Assembly (NCBI RefSeq): GCF_010183535.1
Contig: NC_071328.1
Location: forward strand, 9,176,001 to 9,240,000
Direction: 5' to 3'
DNA: 64,000 nucleotides
From: Caenorhabditis remanei
Lineage: Eukaryota > Nematoda > Chromadorea > Rhabditida > Rhabditidae
Both the position numbers and the translations under genes were made by a program. Of the stretch, positions 22,993 through 33,076 are shown one piece after another. The number at the start of each line of letters is the position of its first letter. Position 1 is the first letter of the stretch. Under the pieces are notes generated by a model that was given only the letters and a program-made list of their open reading frames with translations, was not told the origin of the DNA and ran no database searches.

Positions 22993-23394
22993 CGACGAGT
23001 GAGAGAGAATTGTGTGATAGAGTGGAGTTTGCTGGAGTTTGTGTCTCGGTTCTAAAAGTGACGTTTTGTTTTGAAGATGTTCATTGAAATAGATACATTA
23101 CGAACGAGAGCATCCAGAAAAACTGAATTCTAGAATAAAAGTAATACAAGATTCAAGATGTTGAAGCAGAAAATTGAGAATGAGATTCAGAAAATGAGTG
23201 TGAACGAGTTGAAAAGAAATAGGAATCATAGATGTTTTGCAATAATTGATATTTAAGCAGTTGCTGCGATGATTTAATCGTGCTGTCGTCGGCGATCTGA
23301 AATTATAGGAATTTGTATAGAACTATCGGATTGAAACACACACCAACTCATTTAATAAGTCGCCGTTTTAAAAAAGGTAAGTTAAATATAAGTG
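22993..23394. other. Intergenic stretch, no firm gene
   Basis: It lies between the promoter of microprotein 2 and the palindromic element. A 49-codon open stretch after a TTTCAG-like site on the minus strand (about 23297-23146) was seen but has no matching first exon. Nothing else supported. Confidence 0.3.
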
Positions 23395-24180
23395 CACAGT
23401 CTCCCAGACTCCGAAAAAGAACTGCAAGGAATTTTTTGATCTACCCTCATGAAACGAAAAATTTGAGAAATTAGCAGGTCTAGAACATTATTTCTTTAAT
23501 TTTTAGCGTAAAGCTCAAGGTCGGAAGTAAGAAAATTTCAGTTTTAAAAATATTCTGAGAGCATTATCCACCCATTGAGACCAAAAAATTCTGGTTTCAG
23601 ATATTATTTCAAGTCGAAACAGTGATTTTTCATTTTGATTTCGGAAAAATCTACGGGATTTGTTCATTTCTCAACATTATCCAACGAATTATATCTCAAA
23701 ACGTGCACCGGAGATTTGTACACATTTCTGTAGGACGGTTTTTCAATTTGCTCATTAGTTTTCGAGAAAATAACAAAAAACTGAAAAAAATTCAGAAATT
23801 GATCGATTTCTCGAAAACTAATAAGCAAATTGAAAAACCGTCCTACAGAAATGTGAAGAAATCTCCGGAGCACGTTTTGAGATATCATTCGTTTGATAAT
23901 GTTGAGAAACGAACAAATCCCGTAGATTTTTCCGAAATCAAATAAAAAAATTGCCATTTCGACCGGAAATAATATATAAAACCAGGATTTTTTGGATTGA
24001 ATGGGTGGATAATGCATTCAGAATAATTCTAAAACTGAAATTTTCTTACTTCCGACCTTGAGCTTTACGCTAAAAATTAAAGAAATAATGTTCTAGACCT
24101 GCTAATTTCTCAAATTATTCGTTTCATGAGGTAGATCAAAAATTTCCTTGCAGTTCTTTCTCGGAGTCTGGGAGACTGTG
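23395..24180. mobile_element. 786 bp palindromic foldback element
   Basis: The two halves are near-perfect inverted copies (about 390 bp each) ending in CACAGTCTCCCAGACTCCGA and its complement, with the centre near 23788. AAGTG immediately flanks both ends (23390-23394 and 24181-24185), suggesting a 5 bp target duplication. Because the arms mirror each other, both strands show the same chance reading frame; it is not a gene. It ends 47 bp from the stop codon of the RAMAC-like gene and may contribute to its 3' UTR. Confidence 0.8.
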
Positions 24181-24226
24181 AAGTGTTCAAAAATACGGTG
24201 AACTAACTCTCTTCCTCTCTTTTATT

Positions 24227-24679
24227 TTATTTACTCTTCATTTTTGAAATACATATATTACCTCCTCCCCTCCATGGTTGTCGTTGACCTCCTCGATCTT
24301 GCCATCCACCTCCTCTCCCACGATATCCACCACCACGTGGAGCCCATCCTCCTCGATTCTGATTTCTATATCCACCACCACCATCTCCGCGTCCACCGCC
24401 AGAATTGAATCCACCTCGGTTTCTGAAAATGAAGAAGGGTGATTAAGGATATAGATATAAAAACTTTCATGACATTTTATTTAAAACTAACCTGTAGTTA
24501 TTGTTCCTTCTGGGATCCCATGGATGAACCACAATCACTTTCTCGAATCCTGTGTCTGCCATTGTCTTATATCGTTCATCTTTCTGAAAATTTACACAGT
24601 TGGCTTTAATTATCGACCAAACTCGAACCTCTGAATATCTATCCTTGAAGAGCTCTTCTAAATTTTTGTTTTCAGCCAT
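24227..24679 (-). CDS. RAMAC-like (RNMT-activating miniprotein) RGG protein, 112 aa
   Basis: Minus exons 24679-24629, 24583-24492 and 24422-24227 join in phases 0 and 2. The N-terminus NLEELFKDRYSE then KDERYK matches the RNMT-activating segment of vertebrate RAMAC/FAM103A1 (FEEMFxxRFTExDxEY). The C-terminal two thirds are Arg/Gly/Asn/Trp-rich (RGGWAPRGGGYRGRGGG), like RAMAC's RNA-binding tail. RAMAC binds and activates the mRNA cap guanine-N7 methyltransferase in the nucleus. Intron 1 is only 45 nt and in frame, so readthrough would add 15 residues inside the conserved segment. A spliced-leader-like acceptor (TTTTTTGCAG) precedes the ATG; an in-frame upstream ATG at 24814 is less likely. An ordinary RGG RNA-binding protein is the alternative. 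Confidence 0.65.
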
Positions 24680-24835
24680 TTCTGTAGTTTTCTGCAAAAA
24701 AACTGATAGATGAACCGAAAAGTACTTCGAAAAAGAGTGAGTTCTCAAAGGGGCGCGTTTGCACAACAAGCCGGCCATCATCATTTTTTCTTTTCTACGT
24801 TTTTGGTTTGCCATCTTGAATTTGTTTCATGTTTT

Positions 24836-24843
24836 TTGCATCA
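24836..24843 (+). promoter_or_regulatory. TTGCATCA bZIP-type octamer upstream of STMP1-like gene 3
   Basis: TTGCATCA (TGATGCAA on the other strand) lies 97-104 bp before the ATG at 24940. The same octamer stands at comparable distance before both other family members. Confidence 0.45.
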
Positions 24844-24939
24844 ATCATTCTTCTTACTAAATCGCTCATAATGTTTTATTCCGAATTTTCAAAACAATTG
24901 ATTTTCCACAGATAATAATAGTTTTTTTTTTAGCAAATC

Positions 24940-25139
24940 ATGGGTCTCTTCTCACATCTCATCTCGATGGGTCTCGGAGCGTATGCCGGCGCCTATTTCG
25001 CACAGAATTATGAGGTATGGTTTACCCGAATACCGACGTAATACTGTTTCATTACTTTCAGTTACAAAAGTTGCCGTCAGCAAGCGAAATGGTGAAGAGT
25101 TTAGAAGATTATCTGAAACAATACAAAAAGGATCCATGA
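24940..25139 (+). CDS. STMP1-like mitochondrial microprotein 3, 50 aa, two exons
   Basis: Exons 24940-25014 (25 codons) and 25062-25139 join in phase 0. The protein is MGLFSHLISMGLGAYAGAYF followed by AQNYELQKLP and a short Lys-rich amphipathic tail ending KKDP. Length, a single N-terminal Gly-rich helix, the AQNY motif right after it and a charged C-terminal helix all match STMP1 (short transmembrane mitochondrial protein 1, about 47 aa), an inner-membrane microprotein linked to respiratory complexes. An acceptor-like TTTTTTTTTTAG ends 6 bp before the ATG, suggesting spliced-leader trans-splicing. It is convergent with rpn-10. Confidence 0.85.
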
Positions 25140-25429
25140 CCTTATTACTAATTAAAATTGATATTTAGTAATTTTAATAAATTTTGCATACTTTGATTTT
25201 TGAGCCACAAGATGTTTATATTCAAATAAAATCGATTGGGGATTTACATGGGAGAGAATAGGTATGAGAAAGGTGGAATAAATTATATTGACGCAGCAAA
25301 AGTTTGGATGGATTGGATTGTGGCTAGAAGGAGAGCTTGACAAATCAATAAATAGGTTAAAATACAATAAAACAACGGGAAGATTCACATAGACACACAG
25401 AAAAATTGTTGAGCGATGGCGAGTACAGT

Positions 25430-26677
25430 TTACTTTTTCTCCTTGTCGTCCTTGTCCTGAAAATTGAATGATGATTTATTAGTTCTGATGTTCTACAAAC
25501 TACCTCAGTCCCAGACGGCAAATCATCCACAATTTGCTGAAGGAGCTCTGGGTTGTTCAACAAATCATCAAGATTTCCTTCATCGGCAACGGGAGCAGCA
25601 CCGGCGCCATCGACATCCATTTGTTCTTCTTGTTGGGCCTGTGGTTGTTCAGTCGATGGAGCATTTTCTTGCATTGAGAGACGAAGTGCCCATTCCAACT
25701 GTTGCTCTTCGGTCATTGCGCCCATATCCATTTCCTCGAATGGAACTGCTGCCGCGGCAGCAATCTCTTGATCAGCACCAGAATCAGCTGCTGCGCCTCC
25801 ATTGGCGGCTGCAGCAGCTGCTTGACGAGCACGTTCTTCTTCCATCGAAACGCGAAGAGCCTTAAATATGGAACATTAAATAGAAAAACAATATCACATT
25901 TTCATACCAAAGCCAAATCTGGATCATTGTCCACGTCCATTCCGAATGCGTTGTCAGCACCACCTCCACCGGCTCCGAAAGCTGCCTGACCGTCCTCGTT
26001 TTTGCAAACGCTAGATTGCATCAAAGCGTCAGTGAGAGAAGATCCAGTCGGAACAACAACAAGCGAGGATCCCGTTCCTTCTTTTCCATTCAAAGTATCC
26101 ACAAACGCCGAGAATTTCTCATGTCCATCAGTATCATTGTCACCGAACATTACAACATCGCAGAGTACTTTTTCCTTTTTCATTTTCTTGCCAATTTTCG
26201 TTAATTCAGCAGTATCAATATCCTCGAGAGGTGACCCGATGAAAAGCACAACGCGCATTTTGTGATTACGATTTTGACGATGCTTGAGAGCCAGATGAGC
26301 AATTTTGATTCCGGCGATGAAATTGCATTTTCCATATGGCTCGATAGAGTGAGTCTTCATCATTAGGCGACCTTGTTCTGTTGAGAGACTGGACAACACT
26401 TGAACGCTACTGAAAAATGTGGGATCTCCCGATTTGTGAACTACTTTTTATGAACATACTCTGCCATGGAAAGAATTCCGACTGCATTCTCCGGATTAGC
26501 GCGCAATTTACATTGTGTGACAAGATTGACAGCGTCTTGTTGCGACTGAAGACGAGTTGGTTGAAAATCACCGTTTCGCATCCACTCAGAATTGTCGACA
26601 CTGAATAATAAACATTTTGCGGTTGAAGGTAAATTTATTTTAGGAACATACCAAATCATTGTGCTTTCTTGAACCAT
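25430..26677 (-). CDS. rpn-10: 26S proteasome ubiquitin receptor RPN-10 (PSMD4), 350 aa
   Basis: Minus exons 26677-26652, 26600-26460, 26409-25908, 25860-25504 and 25456-25430 join in phases 2, 2, 0, 0. The N-terminal 190 residues form the von Willebrand A domain ([20 protein letters not shown] at the start), which docks on the 19S regulatory particle. Two ubiquitin-interacting motifs follow: [13 protein letters not shown] (about 219-232) and [15 protein letters not shown] (about 274-288). The protein ends in an acidic patch and a Lys-rich tail. Length is close to the C. elegans protein (346 aa). It starts 250 bp downstream of mrpl-9 on the same strand, an operon-like spacing that implies SL2 trans-splicing. 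In worms RPN-10 loss affects sex determination through TRA-2 turnover (established knowledge). Confidence 0.96.
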
Positions 26678-26927
26678 TTTGACGAGTTGTGGAGATGCTA
26701 ATAGTCTGAAAAGGGCGATTATATGTATATCAAGAGAGATCAAATCTGATAATAGAAATATATCGGTATCAGAACCGGTAACCGAGAATAGTAAAACTAG
26801 AGAAACAATTGAGAAAATTTTCTTTGTAACAAAAAAGAACAACAATAAAAACAATAAAGTGTCACTAATCTCTAGCCTGATTTAATACAAAAATATTTAT
26901 AAGTAAATCCGATCCAGCCCCACGAAT

Positions 26928-27947
26928 TTATTGTGATGTTGTCGGGGCATGTTCCTTCATATGCTCAAAAACAGGGAAATCTTCAGTGGAATCGTTGCTT
27001 TTACTGTACAGTGGGAATTCTTTACGAATGTGGTATCGAGCCAGTTCTTCGTCGCGAGGTGTTGTCAGGGCAGGTGAAATCATCTTCAAATAATACGTTT
27101 ACTTTTTAAAAAAATCATTAATCTACCTGTTTGGATTCATCCACCGAAATATGTGTAATTCTTCCTAACATCGGTACAATATACTGTTGGTTTACGACAA
27201 TATAAAATCGGAATAATTTGGCTTCAATGTCGAAATTCGGTCCAGAAATGGGTTTTGAGGCAAGAAATATTGTATTTTCGGCTACAAAAACACCCATTTG
27301 ACGAAGAGAACTCTTGACAAGTTTTTTGTCGATTGTCCATTCGTTTTCCATGTTAACTTTGACTGGCACAACCATTTTTTGTAAATCTCTGCCAACAACT
27401 TTCAGCTCATATGGAATCCTGATACGGGAGGCCAATTCATCAGCCATTCGCTGAAAATTGAAATAATTTACAAAAAATAGGAAAAAAACTCACCGTTTTC
27501 ATATCAGCATAGTGTTTCAGATCAAAAGGTGATGCATATACAGCTTTTTTGGAGAGAAGCAAGTCTTTTCGTGCAAGAGTTCGGTCCACACTAACTACAT
27601 CGAATTGGTGCCCAATACCTTCAAAAAATGTTGTTCTTTATATGTAGACCTTTATTGGAAACACACCTTCAACGTCCTGGAGTAGAATAACTTTGATAGG
27701 GCCGGCGGGCTTTTGTGTTTCAAATTCAACGACTTCGTACTTCTGATAATCGTGAAAATCGTTTGGATTCTTTTGAATACCACCTGGAGGCGTCACTTCT
27801 GGTTGAAACACACGTCTCAGTACCCAGGTGTTCTTAAAACCAGTAGAGGATGAAGATTTGCTTTCAGAAAGATCAATTTAAACTCACTCGGCTTGATTGT
27901 AGGTTCAAATGCCGTGCTAATCGGTGGAAATGAGTGGCTGGAAGCAT
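26928..27947 (-). CDS. mrpl-9: Mitochondrial large ribosomal subunit protein bL9m, 276 aa
   Basis: Minus exons 27947-27888, 27832-27667, 27618-27494, 27450-27127 and 27083-26928 join in phases 0, 1, 0, 0. After a basic N-terminus that suits a mitochondrial targeting sequence (RLARHLNLQSSR), the bL9 core appears: KVILLQDVEGIGHQFDVVSV then LARKDLLLSKKAVYASP, aligning with bacterial L9 (VILLEDVxxLGxxGDVVxV). bL9 binds 23S-type rRNA near the L1 stalk. Three of the four introns end in AAG or TTCAG acceptors, which made the first exons less obvious. It is probably the first gene of an operon with rpn-10 and shares a divergent promoter with kin-3. Confidence 0.93.
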
Positions 27948-28371
27948 AACTACCTGTAAATAGCATTTTGAAACACGCATTTCAAAGTAGAATCTAGGAT
28001 TCATGGCTGGAAAAGACCGTGAAAATTGAAAAAAAAGAAATAGTGAGAAAAGGAAATGCGCGCTGATGCCAATGATGACAAATTTAAAGGCGCATACACT
28101 TTCACAAGAAGGATATCTCGCCACGACGATTCTCTCACTTGGTTTTTTCTCTGCACCCTCTCGCTCCGGCATACACTTTTCAATCCTTTGCACGTTTTTA
28201 AAAATTTGCCGTGATTTATTCAATTTATCGGATTTTCGGTGTTTTTCACGTTTTCGGTACAAAAATAAAATAAAGTAACTGAGAAGTCAGGTTTCGTCAC
28301 ATATTACCAAAAACTATTGTCGCTATAACGTTGTAAAACTTCTAGTGTTTCAGATCCGTAATTCTTGGGAA
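27948..28371. promoter_or_regulatory. Divergent promoter, mrpl-9 / kin-3
   Basis: The two start codons point apart across 424 bp. A TTTCAG ending at 28353 is a probable spliced-leader acceptor 18 bp before the kin-3 ATG. A GC-richer block at 28050-28175 is the likely core promoter. No factor site recognised. Confidence 0.5.
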
Positions 28372-30591
28372 ATGCCTCCGATTCCTAGCCGGGCGAGGGT
28401 CTACGCCGAGGTGAGTTGATAAGTTTGCTTTTAAATACATGTGATCACTTAGAAATGTAAAAAATAATGTGCGCCGAGCTGTCTGGTGAGTCATCAGTGA
28501 CAGTAAAGAAAACTCGTAATTTGAAAGCACTGTTTAATTTAGTGTATGTATCCGCTGCTGGAACGAGCAGTGATGTAGAGTTAAGCCTGGCGTTAAAATA
28601 ATGTTGTTCAATTTCCGTTTTCATGTACAGAAAAACAAGTAAAGAATGAAAAATTGTTTTCCCAAATGTATTATTGATTTTTTAAAATCAAGTTTCATTC
28701 TAAGTGCAAATTAGCTCTATTTTTCCAGATTAATCCATCGAGACCTCGCGAGTACTGGGACTATGAGGCTCACATGATAGAATGGGGTCAAATTGATGAT
28801 TATCAGCTGGTTCGCAAGTTGGGACGCGGAAAGTATTCGGAGGTATTCGAAGGGTTCAAGATGAGCACTGACGAAAAAGTTGTTGTCAAAATTCTCAAGG
28901 TTTGTTTTGTTCTTTTTGATTTTGTAAAATACGAATTTTCAGCCAGTGAAAAAGAAGAAGATCAAGCGTGAGATCAAAATTCTGGAAAATTTGCGAGGTG
29001 GAACTAATATCATTACTCTGCTCGATGTTGTGAAAGATCCCATCTCTAGGACCCCAGCGCTCATATTCGAGTGAGTTTCTTTTCATTCTGACCTTCTAAA
29101 TTATTTGTATTACTAAATTTTTCAGACATGTCAACAACTCGGACTTCAAGCAGCTTTATCAGACGCTCAGCGACTTCGACATTCGCTATTATCTCTACGA
29201 GCTTTTAAAGGTAGATTTTGATTATAATGGTGCGTCCAAAGTTGCTACAACGGCAAATCTGCGGCAGCCAAAGTTGATTTGTAGATTTGCAGGTTTTGCA
29301 GGTTTCGCAGTTAAAAATTAAAGATGAGCAATAACTCATAACTGAAAACCTGCAAATCTACAAATCAACTTTGGCCGCCGCAGATTTGTCGTTTTTGCTT
29401 TTTGTAGCAACTTTGGTATAAAACTTACTCCGAGTTACTGATCCGAAAATAAAACACTTTTTTCTGTAAAATTTTCAAAGTCTTTCTCTTTCAGGCTCTT
29501 GACTTTTGCCACTCTCAAGGAATTATGCACAGAGACGTGAAACCGCACAATGTTATGATTGATGCGGAGAAACGGGAACTACGACTGATAGATTGGGGAT
29601 TGGCCGAATTCTACCATCCAAGACAAGATTACAATGTCCGTGTCGCTTCAAGATATTTCAAAGGACCAGAACTTCTCGTTGACTACCAATGCTACGATTA
29701 TTCCTTGGATATGTGGAGTTTGGGATGTATGTTGGCCAGCATGATCTTCAGAAAAGAGCCGTTCTTCCATGGACACGATAATTATGATCAGGTACGCACT
29801 TGTTCTTCAATTAGTGTTTTTCTTCGTTTGTCTTCATACTCTTTCTAATAATTTTTCATCAAGAACATCTTTCTGAAATATTTATTTTCAGCTTGTGCGC
29901 ATCGCCAAGGTATTGGGAACCGACGAGCTTTATGAGTACATCGCGAGATATCACATCGATCTTGATCCACGTTTCAACGATATTCTCGGACGTCACTCAA
30001 GAAAACGCTGGGAAAGGTACTTTTGAGTAGATGAACCGCAGTAAAATTAGTTTTCAGATTCATCCACGCTGAAAATCAACACTTGGTTACTCCAGAGGCT
30101 CTCGATTTCCTCGACAAACTTCTACGTTACGATCATGCTGTAAGAAAATTGAAAATTTTTATAAAACCCATTGTTTTCAAGGCCCGGCTTCAAAAAAAGT
30201 ATCAATTTTTTTAAATTAAAAAATGTGAAAGTTCCTGATGATTATTCAGTACCTGAATCTCGTCAAAATTTTCGCGAAAAAAAATTCGAAAAGTTTGAAT
30301 TTTGAATATTGGCCCCAACATCCGAGCCTTGAGCCCGGGCCACAATTATGATAAAATCAGAACAATGTATTTTGAATCTAGAAGCAATTTCGTTATATAC
30401 TTCTTTAATTTTTTAGTATTCTTTGAAATTTTTAGGAACGCTTGACCGCTCAAGAAGCAATGGCTCACGAATACTTCCACCCAGTTGTTGAGGCAAGTGG
30501 TCGTACCAATGGCAGTGATCAAGCTGATGGACCGGGTGCATCTAATTCTGCTTCTTCTCAATCGTCTGATGCCAAAATTGACGGCGCTTAA
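28372..30591 (+). CDS. kin-3: Casein kinase 2 catalytic alpha subunit, 360 aa, eight exons
   Basis: Exons 28372-28410, 28729-28899, 28943-29070, 29126-29210, 29495-29791, 29892-30016, 30058-30139 and 30436-30591 give a 360-residue kinase, the same length as C. elegans KIN-3. The Gly loop is LGRGKYSEV and the ATP-anchoring Lys is in VVVKILK. The CK2-specific basic cluster is KKKKIKRE; the catalytic loop is HRDVKPHN with Asp about 155, and the metal-binding loop is DWG (about 174-176) instead of DFG, as in all CK2. The kinase phosphorylates acidic Ser/Thr sites as a tetramer with CK2 beta. Only the last 25 or so residues differ from the C. elegans protein, in a Ser/Ala-rich tail. A MITE sits in intron 4. 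The nfs-1 gene follows 490 bp downstream. Confidence 0.98.
29236..29416. mobile_element. MITE in kin-3 intron 4, 181 bp
   Basis: Long imperfect inverted repeats start CCAAAGTTGCTAC and end GTAGCAACTTTGG. Inside, TTGATTTGTAGATTTGCAGG is mirrored by CCTGCAAATCTACAAATCAA. No target duplication was identified. It accounts for most of an intron that is otherwise larger than its neighbours. Confidence 0.7.
30181..30341. repeat. Possible small inverted-repeat element in kin-3 intron 7
   Basis: The ends GGCCCGGCTTCAA and TTGAGCCCGGGCC are imperfect complements about 160 bp apart, with an AT-rich interior. This may be a short repeat of a type common in nematode introns. Evidence is limited to the end match. 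Confidence 0.35.
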
Positions 30592-31081
30592 TTCCTTATT
30601 CCTCTTTCTTTCCCTTCGTTTTTCTTTTTTCTGTTGATCGTTCCTATTTTTCTCTTCCGTTCTTTTTTTCTCTTTTATTGCTCCGAAAATTGGCTTAAAA
30701 TCTTCACTCTTCCCGCTTTTGAAATTCTCTCCCCACGTACCACAAAAGTGCCTCTTTTCCTGAGAAAAAATTCACTGCAAAGTTCTATTCTAGGATTTTC
30801 TTTGTGTAAATCTAAAATTCCATTCGTTCCAATCGATCAAGCCGTTTTTCTTCTAATTTTAACTTTCTTTTTTGTCCGAAATTACCTTGTTCTCCACCAT
30901 CTCTCCGCTCTTCATCCTCCAACAACAAAACCACAATCATCCTTATAAATCGCAAAAAGTTTGCACAATGATTGTTTGAAATTTTTTTCATTGGAAAAAT
31001 GTTTTGGTTTGAGAAACCGATAATTTTTTACTTCGCCTTGTGCGTTTTCCTATTCACTTCTCAAGTTTATAGTAACCCAAA
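30592..31081 (+). other. kin-3 3' UTR and kin-3/nfs-1 intergenic space
   Basis: A pyrimidine-rich stretch (30592-30950) follows the kin-3 stop; no AATAAA was confirmed near it. The 490 bp to the next ATG on the same strand could be an operon spacer, though it is longer than the usual 100-ish bp. No coding signal seen. Confidence 0.4.
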
Positions 31082-33076
31082 ATGCTGAAAGGACGATTCT
31101 TATTTCGGGCGATTGCTCAACGTACAATGGCTTCGAAGATCGAGCCAGGAGCTCCACAGCCCATTTATTTGGATGTACAGGCTACCTCTCCAATGGTAAG
31201 AGTTCAACGAGAAACTCTGATTTACTGAAAATTTTCTCATTCAAAAGTTCATAATCATCTTCATAAAGTTAAAACTCCATGATCTGTTTTGAAAATTTCG
31301 ATTGCAAACTTCTCAGTATATATTCAGTTTCATCAAATGTGATTTTCCTAGGATCCTCGCGTGGTAGATGCAATGCTTCCTTACATGATCAATGACTTTG
31401 GAAATCCTCACTCAAGAACTCATTCCTACGGATGGAAAGCTGAGGAAGGCGTTGAAGCTGCAAGAAAATATATAGCAGATCTTATCAAGGTGAAAACGAA
31501 TCCCTGAAATACTTTAGAAGTTTGTTTTTTTGTGATTCCAGGCAGATCCTCGTGACATTGTCTTCACATCTGGAGCCACTGAATCGAATAATTTGGCAAT
31601 CAAAGGAGTCGCAAAGTTCCGAAAACAATCTGGCAAAAACCATATAATCACACTGCAAACTGTTAGTTCTAAAAACATTTTGTTCCTTTGTTTGGATGTT
31701 TTCTAAAAATCTGGTTTAGATGATGATAATTGTTATTTAATATTTTCTAAATGTAAACGGTTTCCAGGAACACAAATGTGTTTTGGATTCGTGCCGTTAT
31801 TTGGAAAATGAGGGATTCAAAGTAACTTACTTGCCAGTTGACAAAGGGGGAATGGTTGATATGGAGGTGAGAACTCGAATTGTTGTTTCATCCAGAACTT
31901 TTTGTTCAGCAACTTGAACAATCAATCACATCTGAAACTTGTCTCGTGTCAATTATGTTCGTCAACAATGAGATCGGTGTTGTTCAGCCGATCAAGCAAA
32001 TTGGTAAGTTCGAGTGTCTAACCGAGTACTCTGATCTTTTCATTGCGATTTGTCTGCAACATATGAATTCATTCCAGGTGAACTGTGTCGCTCAAAAGGG
32101 GTATACTTCCATACAGATGCTGCTCAAGCCACTGGAAAAGTGCCAATCGATGTTAATTACTTGAAAATTGACTTAATGTCGATTTCCGGACACAAAATCT
32201 ACGGACCGAAAGGTAACTTCTTGAATACCGTATTATAACTTTGTACTTCATTCGGATTTGTTCAGGTGCCGGAGCTCTCTACGTTCGTCGTCGCCCACGT
32301 GTTCGTATTGAAGCTCAAATGTCTGGAGGTGGGCAAGAAAGAGGACTTCGATCAGGAACAGTAGCTGCTCCACTGTGTATTGGCCTTGGAGAAGCTGCTC
32401 GAATTGCAGATAAAGAAATGGGTACGCACGAATAATTCAAAAATTGAACTTTTTTGCTAAACGCTCACAGTTCGTTTCCAAATAATTTTGAAAATTACAG
32501 AAATGGATAAAGCTCATGTCGAACGGTTATCTCGTATGCTCATCGATGGAATCAGTGATAAATTGCCACATATTATTCGAAACGGAGATCCGAAGCATGC
32601 CTATCCAGGCTGTGTCAATCTATCGTTCGCTTATGTTGAAGGTTTGTTTGAAGTTTAGAAACAGATCTGATTTTTAAAACACTGGAACATAGTAGTTTCA
32701 GCAGCAAAGTTTTGCGAGAATGAAAATCCGGTAAGGGTTTTAGAATAGAAAGTTAAGACTATGGTTGGGTGCATAAACTGTTTTTACAGGTGAATCTCTT
32801 CTTATGGCTCTGAAATCAATTGCATTGTCATCTGGAAGTGCGTGCACATCGGCTTCCTTGGAACCATCATACGTTCTCCGTGCAATCGGATCAGAAGAAG
32901 ATTTGGCTCACTCGTCAATTCGATTCGGATTGGGTAGATTCACAACAGAAGAAGAGGTCAAGCATACCGTTGAATTGTGTATTCGTGAAACAAATCGTCT
33001 TCGTGAACTGAGTCCACTTTGGGAAATGGTACAAGAAGGCATTGATCTGAAGAGTATTCAATGGACCCAACATTAA
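31082..33076 (+). CDS. nfs-1: Mitochondrial cysteine desulfurase NFS1, 427 aa, nine exons
   Basis: Exons 31082-31195, 31352-31489, 31542-31661, 31768-31866, 31910-32003, 32078-32212, 32266-32421, 32501-32641 and 32790-33076 encode a class V aminotransferase-fold enzyme. It starts with a basic targeting region, then [16 protein letters not shown], the typical IscS/NFS1 opening. The PLP Lys is in [12 protein letters not shown] (about K228). The catalytic Cys is in [17 protein letters not shown] (about C351). The C-terminus [16 protein letters not shown] then WTQH is nearly identical to human NFS1. The enzyme releases sulfur from cysteine as a persulfide for Fe-S cluster assembly on ISCU, with ISD11 and frataxin. 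Complete, with all key residues. Confidence 0.97.

Noticed and set aside
23146..23297. Possible terminal exon on the minus strand after a TTTCAG
   Set aside because: No upstream exon keeps frame (the nearest ATG-GTGTGT option gives a stop), so it is not called.
23622..24017. Matching open frames of 107 and 117 codons on opposite strands
   Set aside because: They are the same sequence read from each arm of the 786 bp palindrome; the similarity is a product of the inverted repeat.
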